In this document: positions 24,449-32,718 of the stretch, in pieces
How positions within the stretch are numbered: position 1 is the stretch's first letter
Layout: each line of letters starts with the position of its first letter
NCBI GenBank assembly: GCA_958450865.1
Contig: CAUDNY010000006.1
Span: 79,972 to 143,971 of the forward strand
Direction of reading: 5' to 3'
Origin: an uncultured Collinsella sp.
GTDB lineage: Bacteria; Actinomycetota; Coriobacteriia; Coriobacteriales; Coriobacteriaceae
DNA length: 64,000 bases
The notes under the pieces: generated by a model
Database searches by the model: none
The model's input: the letters and a program-made list of their open reading frames with translations, nothing else
What the model was told of the DNA's origin: nothing
Translations under genes and position numbers: made by a program

Positions 24449-25168
24449 CTACAGCTGGCGCAGGCCTTCCTCGAGGCCGGTCTTGCTGTCGGTCTTCTCG
24501 TCGCGCATCTTGATGACGCGGGCGGGGACACCGGCCACGACGGCGCCGGCGGGGACGTCCTCGACGCACACGGCGCCGGCGGCGACAACAGCGCCCTTGC
24601 CCACGCGCACGCCTTCCAGGACCACGGCGTTTGCGCCGATCATGACATCGTCCTCGATGATGACGGGCGTGGCGCTGGCGGGCTCCACGACGCCTGCCAA
24701 CACGGTTCCAGCGCCGATGTGGCAGTTCTTGCCCACGGTGGCACGGCCGCCCAGCACGGCGCCCATGTCGATCATGGAGCCCTCACCGATGACGGAGCCG
24801 ATATTGATGATGGCACCCATCATGATGACGGCGCGATTGCCGATCTCGACGCGGTCACGGATGATCGCGCCCGGCTCGATGCGGGCGTTGATGCCCTTGA
24901 GGTCGAGCATGGGCACGGCGGAGTTGCGGCAGTCGTTCTCCACGTCGTAGTAATCGATGGAATCGGCGTTGGCGTCGAGGATGGCCTTGAGCTCATCCCA
25001 GTCACCAAAGACGGTCTTGCCGCGACGGCCGCCGTAGACATGTGCGTCGCCCCAGGCAACCTTCATGCCGGGCTTCTCGCGCACGTACAGCTTGACGGGC
25101 GTTTTCTTGGGCGCGGTGGCGATGTAGTTGATAATCTCCTGTGCATCCATCTCGGCTGCATTGCTCAT
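24449..25168 (-). CDS. dapH: tetrahydrodipicolinate N-acetyltransferase
   Basis: This is a 239-residue left-handed beta-helix acyltransferase, close by eye to Bacillus DapH across its length. Matching stretches include NSAVPMLDLKGINARIEPG, IGNRAVIMMGAIINIGSVIG, GGRATVGKNCHIGAGTVLAG and IGANAVVLEGVRVGKGAVV. It acetylates tetrahydrodipicolinate in the acetyl branch of the diaminopimelate/lysine pathway. It is the last gene of the lysA-dapA, dapB, dapH transcript, 39 bases after dapB, with an AGGAGA ribosome site upstream. It is therefore under the upstream lysine riboswitch. The two hairpins that follow probably end the transcript. Confidence 0.92.
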   Translation of the reverse strand: MSNAAEMDAQEIINYIATAPKKTPVKLYVREKPGMKVAWGDAHVYGGRRGKTVFGDWDELKAILDANADSIDYYDVENDCRNSAVPMLDLKGINARIEPGAIIRDRVEIGNRAVIMMGAIINIGSVIGEGSMIDMGAVLGGRATVGKNCHIGAGTVLAGVVEPASATPVIIEDDVMIGANAVVLEGVRVGKGAVVAAGAVCVEDVPAGAVVAGVPARVIKMRDEKTDSKTGLEEGLRQL

Positions 25169-25207
25169 TTGCTGTCTCTCCTTTGCGTGGATACGGTTGA
25201 TACCTGG

Positions 25208-25948
25208 TTAGGCAAACATGATCTGGTCGAACGTATAGAAGCCGTGCTCGCGGGTGACGAGCTTCTGCGCGGCTGCCAGGGCGCCGTTGACAAAGATCTG
25301 ACGGCTCGTGGCGCGATGCGTGAGCGTGACCTCCTCGTCCTGGCCAAAGAAGCTCACCTCGTGCACGCCGGCGACGGTGCCGCCGCGCAGCGAGTGCATA
25401 CCGATTTCCTTGGGGTCGCGCGCGCCGCACATGCCCTCGCGTCCGTAGACGGGGTGGTAGCCTGCCTCGGGCTCGGTTTCGACGACGGCATCGAGCAGTA
25501 ACTTGGCAGTGCCGCTGGGGGCGTCGACCTTTTGGTTATGGTGCGTCTCGACGATTTCGCAGTCAAAGCCGGGCAGCTCGCGTGTGGCCTGTGCTACCAG
25601 ATGACGCAGGGCTGCGATACCGATGGAGTAATTGCCAGAGTGCATGACGCGTGCGTTCTGACCCAGCTCGCGCAGGCGATCCATCTGTTCGGGGGTGTAG
25701 CCTGTAGTGCCCGAGACCAACGCCGCGCCTGTACGCTCGACATAGGCGACGACGGCATCGAAGGTCACGACGTTCGAGAAGTCGATGATGACGTCGGCTG
25801 CCGGGGCGCTCGCGAGCTCGGACAGGTCAAAACCGATCTGGGCGACGATGCCGAAAACAGGTTGTCCGGCGGCGTCGACAATGCCTTCGGCGGTAGAGCG
25901 GATGAGCGAGCCCATGCGGCCCGTTCCCATAATGACGGTCTTAATCAA
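25208..25948 (-). CDS. dapB: 4-hydroxy-tetrahydrodipicolinate reductase
   Basis: This is a 246-residue NAD(P)H-dependent reductase acting on the DapA product. The N-terminal dinucleotide loop is MGTGRMGSLIRS, and VIIDFSN follows. GTTGYTPEQM and SGNYSIGIAALRHL precede the catalytic ETHHNQKVDAPSGTA, with His and Lys, and the C-terminal HEVSFFGQDEEVTLTHRA. It starts 8 bases inside the end of the upstream dapA part, so translation is coupled. Confidence 0.93.
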   Translation of the reverse strand: MIKTVIMGTGRMGSLIRSTAEGIVDAAGQPVFGIVAQIGFDLSELASAPAADVIIDFSNVVTFDAVVAYVERTGAALVSGTTGYTPEQMDRLRELGQNARVMHSGNYSIGIAALRHLVAQATRELPGFDCEIVETHHNQKVDAPSGTAKLLLDAVVETEPEAGYHPVYGREGMCGARDPKEIGMHSLRGGTVAGVHEVSFFGQDEEVTLTHRATSRQIFVNGALAAAQKLVTREHGFYTFDQIMFA

Positions 25949-28250
25949 ACAGACCAGCTCCCTTCAGAGCATCGGTAAGTGCGGCTCGCGTATCGTCGGC
26001 CATGGGGCACAGCGGCATACGGTAGTTTGCCTCGATCATACCCATCTGAGCGAGCGCTTCCTTAACGGGGATGGGGTTGACCTCGCTAAAGAGGGCATTG
26101 ATGAGCGGCTGGCCGGCGATCTGGATATCGCGGGCGCGCACTACGTCGCCGTCCAGATAGGCGCGGCACATGTCGTGCACGAGCTGCGGTTGAACATCGG
26201 CCCACACGCTGATGGTGCCCGAGGCGCCCAGGCTCATGAGCGGTACGGTAAGTGCGTCCTCGCCCGAGTACATGCGGAAGTCGTCGGACAGCAGGTGTGC
26301 GATCTTGGCGGCATAGGCGACGTTGCCCGAGGCTTCCTTAATGCCCATGATGTTGGGGTGCGCGGCCAAGCGCTCTACGTTGCGCTCGCTGATGCCGCAG
26401 CCGCAGCGGCCGGGGATGTTGTAGAGGATGCAAGGGATGTCCACGGCATCGGCGACGGTCTTAAAGTGCTGATAGATGCCCTCTTCATTGGACTTGTTGT
26501 AGTAGGGGGTAATGAGCAGCAGGCCGTCGGCGCCCAGGCCTTGGTAAGTGAGCGACTTGGTGAGCATGGTTTGCGTGGAGTTGGAGCCCGAGCCGGCAAT
26601 GACGGGGACGCGGCCTGCAACATGCTTGACCACGGCGGCGACGACGGAGTTGTCTTCGTCGTCGGTCATCGTGGCGCTCTCGCCGGTGGTGCCCAGGGTG
26701 AGGATGGCGTCGGTGCCATTTTGCAAGTGGAAATCGATAAGGCGCTCGAGCGCGTCAAAGTCGACGCTGCCGTCCTTTTTAAACGGCGTGACGAGGGCGA
26801 CGATCGAGCCCTCGAGGTTGCGGATATCCATGTTCTTCTCCTTCGCTTCCGCGATCTGGATGCGCTTATTCCATTGGGCGGCGACGGCCAAACGCTCGTC
26901 CTGAGCGCGACGGCGAGCACTTTCGGCGCGCGATTTGGCCAGCAGCTCACGGCCGCACGGCAGCACGTCGAGTGTGGCAAAATAATCGCCCGGGCGCTCG
27001 GCGCGGCGGATGAGGTCGGCCGAGCCGTCGGGGCGCAGCAGCACCTCGGCGGAGCGTAACCGTCCGTTGTAGTTGTAGCCCATGGAGTAACCATGTGCGC
27101 CGGTATCGTGAATCACGAGCACATCACCCATGTCGATCCGCGGTAGCTCGCGGTCGATGGCGAACTTGTCGTTGTTCTCGCACAGATTGCCCGTAATGTC
27201 GTACGTGTTTGTGACAGGCGCCGCGGTCTTGTCGGAGCCACCCGGCTGGCCCATCACCGTAATGTGGTGGTAGGCGCCATACATGGCAGGGCGAATCAGG
27301 TCGACGGCGCTTGCGTCGACACCGATATAGTCCTTGTAGATTTGCTTCTCGTGGATGGCCTTGGTGACCAGGCAGCCGTAGGGGCCCATCATAAAGCGGC
27401 CCATCTCGGTGCAGATGGCCACATCGCCCATGCCGGCGGGAACCAGGATCTCGTCGTATGCCGTGTGCACTCCCTCGCCGATGGCGTGAATGTCGTTGGC
27501 CTGCTGCTCGGGCAGGTAGGGGATGCCGACGCCGCCGGACAGATTGATAAAGGCGACATGTGCACCGGTCTCGCGCTCCAGGCGCACGGCAAGCTCAAAG
27601 AGGATGCGCGCAAGCTTGGGGTAGTAGTCGTTGGTGACGGTGTTGCTGGCAAGGAATGCGTGGATACCAAAGTCCTCGGCACCCTTGGCCTTGAGCATGC
27701 GGAAGGCCTCGAAGAGCTGCTCGGTGGTCATGCCGTATTTGGAGTCGCCGGGGTTATCCATGATGCCGTTGGAGAGCTGGAACAAGCCGCCCGGATTAAA
27801 GCGGCAGCTGACCGTCTTGGGGATGGGCCCCGCAACGTGCTCAAAGAACTCGATGTGGCTGATGTCGTCAAAGTTGACGATGGCGCCCAGCTTGTCGGCG
27901 AGCTCAAAGTCCGCTGCCGGCGTGTCGTTGGACGAGAACATGATGTCGTGTCCCGTGATACCCAGCGAGCGGGCGATCATGAGCTCGGTATAGCTCGAGC
28001 AATCGCAGCCGCAGCCGTATTCATTGAGAATGGAGATGAGCGCCGGGTTGGGATTGGCCTTGACGGCAAAGTATTCCTTAAAGCCCGGGTTCCATGCGAA
28101 GGCGTCGCGCACCTCTTGCATGTTGCGGCGGATGCCCGCCTCGTCGTATAGATGAAACGGTGCGGGGAACTGCTCGACGATATGCTCGAGCGTCTCCTTG
28201 TCCACAAACGGCTGCTTGGCCGCATACGCTTCGTTGGGGGTCAATGCCAT
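25941..28250 (-). CDS. lysA-dapA: continuous LysA-DapA reading frame (DAP decarboxylase fused to dihydrodipicolinate synthase)
   Basis: One 769-residue frame has no stop between two enzymes. Residues 1 to about 430 are meso-diaminopimelate decarboxylase: FHLYDEAGIRRNMQEV, the PLP-lysine strand YFAVKANPNP, CGCDCSSYTEL, INLSGGVGIPY, CTEMGRFMM, and VIHDTGAHGYSMGYNYNG with the end near GDYFATLD. Residues about 431-473 are a charged helical linker. From Met474 a complete 296-residue DapA follows: GSIVALVTPF, TLGTTGESATM, YNIPGRCGCGIS with the catalytic Tyr, MGIKEASG with the Schiff-base Lys, and EVNPIPVKEAL. AAGGAG sits before the Met474 codon at 26831, so separate DapA could also be translated. 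It begins the dap transcript, right after a lysine riboswitch. A fused product is what the frame predicts, but separate initiation is possible. Confidence 0.85.
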   Translation of the reverse strand: MALTPNEAYAAKQPFVDKETLEHIVEQFPAPFHLYDEAGIRRNMQEVRDAFAWNPGFKEYFAVKANPNPALISILNEYGCGCDCSSYTELMIARSLGITGHDIMFSSNDTPAADFELADKLGAIVNFDDISHIEFFEHVAGPIPKTVSCRFNPGGLFQLSNGIMDNPGDSKYGMTTEQLFEAFRMLKAKGAEDFGIHAFLASNTVTNDYYPKLARILFELAVRLERETGAHVAFINLSGGVGIPYLPEQQANDIHAIGEGVHTAYDEILVPAGMGDVAICTEMGRFMMGPYGCLVTKAIHEKQIYKDYIGVDASAVDLIRPAMYGAYHHITVMGQPGGSDKTAAPVTNTYDITGNLCENNDKFAIDRELPRIDMGDVLVIHDTGAHGYSMGYNYNGRLRSAEVLLRPDGSADLIRRAERPGDYFATLDVLPCGRELLAKSRAESARRRAQDERLAVAAQWNKRIQIAEAKEKNMDIRNLEGSIVALVTPFKKDGSVDFDALERLIDFHLQNGTDAILTLGTTGESATMTDDEDNSVVAAVVKHVAGRVPVIAGSGSNSTQTMLTKSLTYQGLGADGLLLITPYYNKSNEEGIYQHFKTVADAVDIPCILYNIPGRCGCGISERNVERLAAHPNIMGIKEASGNVAYAAKIAHLLSDDFRMYSGEDALTVPLMSLGASGTISVWADVQPQLVHDMCRAYLDGDVVRARDIQIAGQPLINALFSEVNPIPVKEALAQMGMIEANYRMPLCPMADDTRAALTDALKGAGLFD
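26829..26846 (-). promoter_or_regulatory. internal ribosome site and start codon of the dapA half
   Basis: On the minus strand GAAGGAGAAGAAC precedes the ATG at 26831-26829. Spacing is suitable for initiation inside the fused frame, which decides whether DapA is also made on its own. Confidence 0.6.
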
Positions 28251-28262
28251 GTCCCGTAAACC

Positions 28263-28328
28263 TCGCTATCCAGACGGCGCCATCTGCGCATCGAATCCGC
28301 ATAGCGTGGACCCAATGTCCGGATAGCG
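28263..28328 (-). promoter_or_regulatory. expression platform of the lysine riboswitch
   Basis: CGCTATCC just after the aptamer (28328-28321) can pair with GGATAGCG at 28271-28264, which abuts the GAGG ribosome site of lysA. This long-range stem would hide the site. No T-run is present, so control is more likely translational than by termination. Confidence 0.5.
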
Positions 28329-28344
28329 CTCCCGCATTGCTGCA

Positions 28345-28480
28345 GACAGTCCTGCGGGTGTTTCCCGCAGGCCCACCAGGTTGTTCGTGCCCAAAAAACC
28401 CAGTTCGGCGGGTTTCGCCTCCCCACGGGGTCAAAGCCTGCCGGCTCACCCGCGGTTCTTCGTGCCCGCGCCTCTATCAA
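28345..28480 (-). ncRNA. lysine riboswitch aptamer (L box)
   Basis: On the minus strand the leader reads GATAGAGGCGCGG at its 5' end, then GGGGAGGCGAAACCCGCCGA in the middle, and a helix GCCTGCGGG/CCCGCAGG before the closing ACTGTC. These match the conserved segments and order of the lysine aptamer known from Bacillus lysC (GATAGAGG, GGGGAG followed by CGCCGAA, closing GCTGTC). Size (about 136 nt) and place, directly upstream of lysA-dapA-dapB-dapH, fit. Lysine binding would shut off lysine synthesis. Confidence 0.88.
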
Positions 28481-28628
28481 GTGGTAACGACCCTACCACG
28501 TTGCACTTTACCAAACAAGAGTATTCGTATATAACGTTTAAAAAATGCAGGGATATGCTGGAAACATGTGCGCCACAATCCTGTATCACAATAAGTTGCA
28601 ACAGATGTGCCTCACGAAGGGATCCTCT

Positions 28629-29816
28629 ATGACCGGGCTCCAAGAACTCCGTCGCTATCGCCGCGATCTCCATCGCATTCCAGAGCTCGATTTCGATCTT
28701 CCGCAGACGATCGCCTATATCGAGGGCGTGTTGGCGCCGCTCGCTTGCGAGGTGACCCATCCGTGCCCCAGCTGCGTCTGCGCTTTCTTCGACGCTGGCG
28801 TTGGTGCCGCGCATGCCACGGCGATTCGCGCCGATATGGATGCGCTGCCCATTGCCGAGACAACGGGGGCAGCGTTCGCTTCGACCCATCCCGGCAAGAT
28901 GCATGCTTGCGGCCACGATGGACACATGGCCATGGCACTTGCCGCCGCGACGTATGTCGACCGTACAATTCGCGAGCAGCCGGGCGCCATTAAGCGCAAT
29001 GTGCTCTTTGTGTTCCAGCCGGCCGAGGAAACGACCGGTGGTGCCAAGACGGTGTGCGAGAGCGGCGTGTTCGAGCGCTACGGGGCGGATCGCATCTTCG
29101 GCTTCCACGTGTGGCCCGATCTACCCGCCGGCACGTTGGCGAGCTGCTCCGGTCCGTTGCTGGCGCGTTCGAGTGAGACACACATTCATATTCACGGGAC
29201 GAGCATCCATATCGCTAAGACCTATGGCGTTCCGGTCGAGGAGTCGCACGATGCGGCGCTGGCGGCCGCCAAGTTCTTGGTTGCCGAGCGTGAGCTGATG
29301 GACGAGCTGGGCACCGACGAGCCCTGTATCGGTAAGTTTGGTCTGCTGCAGGCCGGTACGGTTTGCAATGCGGTGGCGGGGGAGGCCCATGTTGCCGGCA
29401 GCCTACGTGTGTTTACGGACGACATGTTCGACCGCGCGCGCGAGGGCGTGCGCCGCGTTTTGGACGATGCCTGCGCCGCAACGGGCTGCACATATGACCT
29501 CGATTTTGCCGAGGGCTATCCGCCGGTCGATAACGACCCTGAGCTGTTCGCCCACATTGCGCCTGCCTTGTCCGAGCTGCAACTTGTGGACGAGCCGTTG
29601 CTAATCGCCGAGGACTTTGCTTTCTATCAGCGCCATCTGCCGGGCGTGTTCTTCTTGCTGGGCACGGGTATGCCAGGGGGACAAGAAAACCCGATCGACG
29701 CTGATGGCTGTCCAGCCTATGCCACAAGCGCTCTGCATACCGATAGTATGCTCTTCGACGAGGAAATCCTACTCAAGGGCCTCGATGTCTACAAACGATT
29801 GCTTGGCTTGGAGTGA
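28629..29816 (+). CDS. M20-family amidohydrolase, probable N-acetyldiaminopimelate deacetylase
   Basis: This is a 395-residue M20D metallopeptidase. It has RRYRRDLHRIPELDFDLP at the start, AIRADMDALPI, the metal motif MHACGHDGHMAMAL, the catalytic/metal Glu pair in FVFQPAEETTGGAK, HVWPDLPAGT, and LIAEDFAFYQRHLPGVFFLLG. GAAGGGA precedes the ATG at 28629; a longer frame from 28545 overlaps the divergent leader. It resembles Bacillus YkuR, the N-acetyl-DAP deacetylase. It is divergent from a dap operon that uses the acetyl branch (dapH), so it probably completes that pathway. A general aminoacylase remains possible. Confidence 0.78.
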   Translation: MTGLQELRRYRRDLHRIPELDFDLPQTIAYIEGVLAPLACEVTHPCPSCVCAFFDAGVGAAHATAIRADMDALPIAETTGAAFASTHPGKMHACGHDGHMAMALAAATYVDRTIREQPGAIKRNVLFVFQPAEETTGGAKTVCESGVFERYGADRIFGFHVWPDLPAGTLASCSGPLLARSSETHIHIHGTSIHIAKTYGVPVEESHDAALAAAKFLVAERELMDELGTDEPCIGKFGLLQAGTVCNAVAGEAHVAGSLRVFTDDMFDRAREGVRRVLDDACAATGCTYDLDFAEGYPPVDNDPELFAHIAPALSELQLVDEPLLIAEDFAFYQRHLPGVFFLLGTGMPGGQENPIDADGCPAYATSALHTDSMLFDEEILLKGLDVYKRLLGLE

Positions 29817-29818
29817 CG

Positions 29819-30142
29819 ATGGAACGACGCCGACAGTCTGCCGTATATAGCCCGGGTGGATGCGGGTGCGGTTTGCTGCTGCTTCCGGTCATCGCTGTGA
29901 GCATTGGCGTGATGTTTGTGCTTGCTGGGCTGGCTGCGGCGGCACTCGTACTGTTTATCACTGCCATCGGCGTGACGATTTGGCTTTATCGCAGTCGTGG
30001 GCAGCGCCGCGCCGACGGTAAGGCCAATGTTGGATGGACCATCTTTTTAGTCGTCGCCTACCTATTGAGCATCAGCTACCTGGTGTTCTTTGTTCTAATG
30101 ATGATCAGTGCCTTTACCGGGAAATCCGTCATGGTGGGTTGA
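29819..30142 (+). CDS. small hypothetical membrane protein
   Basis: This is a 107-residue protein with a Gly/Cys-rich N-terminal SPGGCGCG, a long hydrophobic stretch (LLLLPVIAVSIGVMFVLAG onward, perhaps two helices), a basic loop (RSRGQRRADGK) and a final helix (WTIFLVVAYLLSISYLVFF). The ATG at 29819 is two bases after the M20 stop; a GTG at 29813 overlapping that stop is an alternative. It is likely co-transcribed with the M20 gene. No family recognised. Confidence 0.6.
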   Translation: MERRRQSAVYSPGGCGCGLLLLPVIAVSIGVMFVLAGLAAAALVLFITAIGVTIWLYRSRGQRRADGKANVGWTIFLVVAYLLSISYLVFFVLMMISAFTGKSVMVG

Positions 30143-30246
30143 TCGCTGCTGGCAGACGGTCGCGCAAAGTGCGTTTGCTCGGCGTTTAGATAACTGCATT
30201 GGCCGTTTAGCGCAACCTTAGCTCTCAGCTAATGAATTCAAGTTCA

Positions 30247-30300
30247 ATCCTTCCTACGATGTGCTGTGTGCCGGCACGGTAGCCGGATCGTAGGAAGGAT
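30247..30300 (+). promoter_or_regulatory. hairpin that sequesters the ribosome site of the FxLYD gene
   Basis: ATCCTTCCTACGAT (30247-30260) pairs perfectly with ATCGTAGGAAGGAT (30287-30300), and an inner CCGG pairs with CCGG. The right arm contains AGGAAGGA, the ribosome site for the ATG at 30306. Confidence 0.65.
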
Positions 30301-30305
30301 GAATA

Positions 30306-30749
30306 ATGGCAAAAGAGGGAAAGAAGCCGATCGGCAAGATTGTCCTAGGCATCATCGTGGTGCTGGTTATCGTCGGTGCCGTGGGCTCTATGGGCGGCAA
30401 CTCAACCGATTCGTCTGCGAGCGATTCGGCAAAACCTGCCGAGACGACACAGCAGGCTGAGGAGCAAAAAGAACCGCAAGAACCGTATACCATTGCTGAC
30501 GAGGCTGAAGACACTTCCAATCAGTTTACCTATAAGATCACGGGCACGCTGACCAATAACACGGACAAGGAAAAGAGCTACATTCAGATTGAATATGTTC
30601 TGTATGATGCCGATGGCAACCAGGTTGGAACGGCTCTTGCAAACACCAATCATCTGAAGGCGGGCGGCTCCTGGAAGTTCGAGGCGCTGGGTACGGTGTC
30701 TCCCGACCAGGTTGCTAGCTGGGAGCGTTCGGACGTAAGCGGTTTCTAG
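30306..30749 (+). CDS. FxLYD domain-containing exported protein
   Basis: This is a 147-residue protein. A basic N-terminus and one hydrophobic helix (IVLGIIVVLVIVGAVGS) act as signal or anchor, then a Ser/Glu/Gln-rich linker follows. A C-terminal FxLYD-type beta-sandwich has ITGTLTNNTDKEKSYIQIEY, VLYDADGNQVG and GGSWKFEALG. Such domains are extracytoplasmic and of unknown function. The ribosome site is inside a strong hairpin, suggesting conditional translation. It is followed after 31 bases by the HTH gene. Confidence 0.72.
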   Translation: MAKEGKKPIGKIVLGIIVVLVIVGAVGSMGGNSTDSSASDSAKPAETTQQAEEQKEPQEPYTIADEAEDTSNQFTYKITGTLTNNTDKEKSYIQIEYVLYDADGNQVGTALANTNHLKAGGSWKFEALGTVSPDQVASWERSDVSGF

Positions 30750-30780
30750 CATGTTGCATGCACTGGGGAGGTGAAGTCGT

Positions 30781-31203
30781 ATGCCCGATAAAAAGCTGAC
30801 CGAGGAGTTGCTCAATGAGCTTCTTGATGCGCCGAACATCGATGGCTATATCAGGGAGCACGACTTTGCCGCCCCGTCGCTTTCGGACTACCTGAAGCAG
30901 CTACTGCAGGAAAAGGGCTTGGAGCGCTCGCGCGTGGTTCGTATGGCCGATCTCAATGAGACCTTTGGCTATCAGATCTTTACCGGTGCGCGTCATCCGA
31001 GTCGCAATAAGGTGCTGCAGATTGCCTTTGCGATGGCGCTGACGCTCAAAGAGACCAACCGTGCGCTGACTGCTGCCGGGGTAAGCGTTCTTAACTGCAA
31101 GGACCGCCGCGATGCGATTATCATCTTTTGTATCGATCGCGGGTGCAGCCTCCAAAAGGTTAACGAGGAGCTGTATCGCTTTGGCGAGGAGACGGTGAGT
31201 TAG
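30781..31203 (+). CDS. HTH (Cro/C1-like) protein paired with a Ser/Thr kinase
   Basis: This is a 140-residue cytoplasmic protein. An acidic N-terminus precedes SLSDYLKQLLQEKGLERSRV, then VRMADLNETFGYQIFTGARH and a VLQIAFAMALTLKETNRAL helix give an XRE-type helix-turn-helix. A C-terminal helical region follows. GGGGAGGTG sits before the ATG. It lies 98 bases upstream of a membrane Ser/Thr kinase in the same direction, so it may be its substrate or partner. Confidence 0.7.
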   Translation: MPDKKLTEELLNELLDAPNIDGYIREHDFAAPSLSDYLKQLLQEKGLERSRVVRMADLNETFGYQIFTGARHPSRNKVLQIAFAMALTLKETNRALTAAGVSVLNCKDRRDAIIIFCIDRGCSLQKVNEELYRFGEETVS

Positions 31204-31301
31204 CGGCTGATATCTGAGCTGGCGGAGCTGCCGAACAACGATGCAAACGAACGGGGCGCGGATGCCATGGGGTGTCTGCGCCCTGCGCTATGATGGAGGC
31301 T

Positions 31302-32681
31302 ATGGATAATCAGACCCCAACATATTCCGATGATGAGCTGACTGCAGCGCTTGCCGAGCACCTGGCGTCGCTCGATCGCGACGACAGCTATCGCGTGGAG
31401 CGTGTACTTAAGCGCTCGTCCGTTGAAACAACCGAGCTTGTGTACTTTGAAGGAACCGGCGGTGGTTCGCTCGGCCCCTTTGTCCGTAAACGCATCGATG
31501 CTTCGGCTCAAATCGGCGGGGCATACGAGCGTCTGTTTGCCGCTCAGCGGGCAGGTAGGCGTTTTGAGCACCTGCCCAGAATCGTCGATTGTCGTCGTGC
31601 GGGCGACGAGCTCAACGTGGTTATGGAATACATCGAAGGGGAGACGCTCGGGGCGCTGGTGGACCGTCTGGGAGCCACCCCCGATTATGCACGTGAATTG
31701 TATCCTGCCCTATGCGATGCCGTGGGCGAGCTCCACGCCGGTTTTGCAATGGCGGGGGAGACGTCGGCGCCGGTGATCCATCGCGACCTCAAACCGTCGA
31801 ATATCATCGTGACGGGTGCCAACTATACGTCTGATGACGGCCTGACGTTTTCGTCGCTGGTGATTATCGACTTGGGGATCGCGCGCGTATGGCGCGATGG
31901 CGCCGATGCCGACACCGTCAAGTTTGGCACGCGACCCTATGCGCCGCCCGAGCAGTATGGGTTTGGGCAGACGAGTGTGCGCAGCGACGTCTACGCACTT
32001 GGCGCCCTGTTGTTCTTCTGCTTGACGGGAGTCGACCCTAAACCAGGGCTCGACATGCGCGAGCAATGCGAGGCGCGTGGCATTCCCACTCCACTTGCCG
32101 ATGCCGTCTGCATGTCGATGGCGCTCGACCCGGCCAAGCGTTTTGCGAGTGCGGAGGCATTGGGACGGGCGACGCGCGCGGCATACGACCTGAGTCGCCC
32201 CGTGCGGCCCCCTGCGCCTGCGCCTGTCCGTAATCCGGCATCGGAGACGGAGCTGACGCCCCAAGGGCTCCAGAACCCCGCAGGGCTTCCTAGGCCTGCC
32301 GCCTCCGCTGCATGCGGTCTGCTCTCTCGCGTTCCGGAGTCTCTGGGGCGCATTTGGAATACGCTTGTCTGCTTCTCCCTACTTGTGTTCTTTGCCGGAA
32401 GTCACTTTGCCGTCTTTCACCCCACGGGAGCAAACCAAAGCTACCCGACGTGGTTTCTCATAATCGAGTATTTTTTCTTTGTCGATGGCCTTATGGTGCT
32501 TATGCATTTTGCGCTGCTCGATAAGCGCCGTCTTCGTCGGCGATTCGCACTGCTCGACAGCTATCGCGGCAAGAAACTCGCGAAACTCTGGCTCAAGGCA
32601 TTGGGTGTGCTGCTCCTATGCATGATCGTCATAGTCGCGGTTGCCAATGCGACCGGCGTCGTCGATACCTCCGCTACCTAA
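31302..32681 (+). CDS. membrane-anchored Ser/Thr protein kinase
   Basis: About 459 residues. It has an N-terminal Hanks-type kinase domain and three C-terminal membrane helices. The catalytic loop VIHRDLKPSNIIV has His near residue 160. The metal motif reads IIDLGIARVW (DLG instead of DFG). The P+1 region is FGTRPYAPPEQYGFGQTS and YALGALLFFCLTGVDP follows. The glycine-rich loop is poorly conserved (EGTGGGSLGPF). After a Pro-rich linker the helices are VCFSLLVFFAGSHF, IIEYFFFVDGLMVLMHF and LGVLLLCMIVIVAVA. The start is uncertain: ATG at 31302, with closer upstream ATGs at 31290 and 31293. It signals together with the HTH gene before it. Confidence 0.8.
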   Translation: MDNQTPTYSDDELTAALAEHLASLDRDDSYRVERVLKRSSVETTELVYFEGTGGGSLGPFVRKRIDASAQIGGAYERLFAAQRAGRRFEHLPRIVDCRRAGDELNVVMEYIEGETLGALVDRLGATPDYARELYPALCDAVGELHAGFAMAGETSAPVIHRDLKPSNIIVTGANYTSDDGLTFSSLVIIDLGIARVWRDGADADTVKFGTRPYAPPEQYGFGQTSVRSDVYALGALLFFCLTGVDPKPGLDMREQCEARGIPTPLADAVCMSMALDPAKRFASAEALGRATRAAYDLSRPVRPPAPAPVRNPASETELTPQGLQNPAGLPRPAASAACGLLSRVPESLGRIWNTLVCFSLLVFFAGSHFAVFHPTGANQSYPTWFLIIEYFFFVDGLMVLMHFALLDKRRLRRRFALLDSYRGKKLAKLWLKALGVLLLCMIVIVAVANATGVVDTSAT

Positions 32682-32685
32682 AAGA

Positions 32686-32708
32686 AAAGGGCCCCATTGG
32701 GGCCCTTT
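32686..32708. terminator. bidirectional terminator
   Basis: AAAGGGCCCC and GGGGCCCTTT pair perfectly between the convergent kinase and wall-hydrolase genes. Confidence 0.75.
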
Positions 32709-32718
32709 GCAGTTGCAC

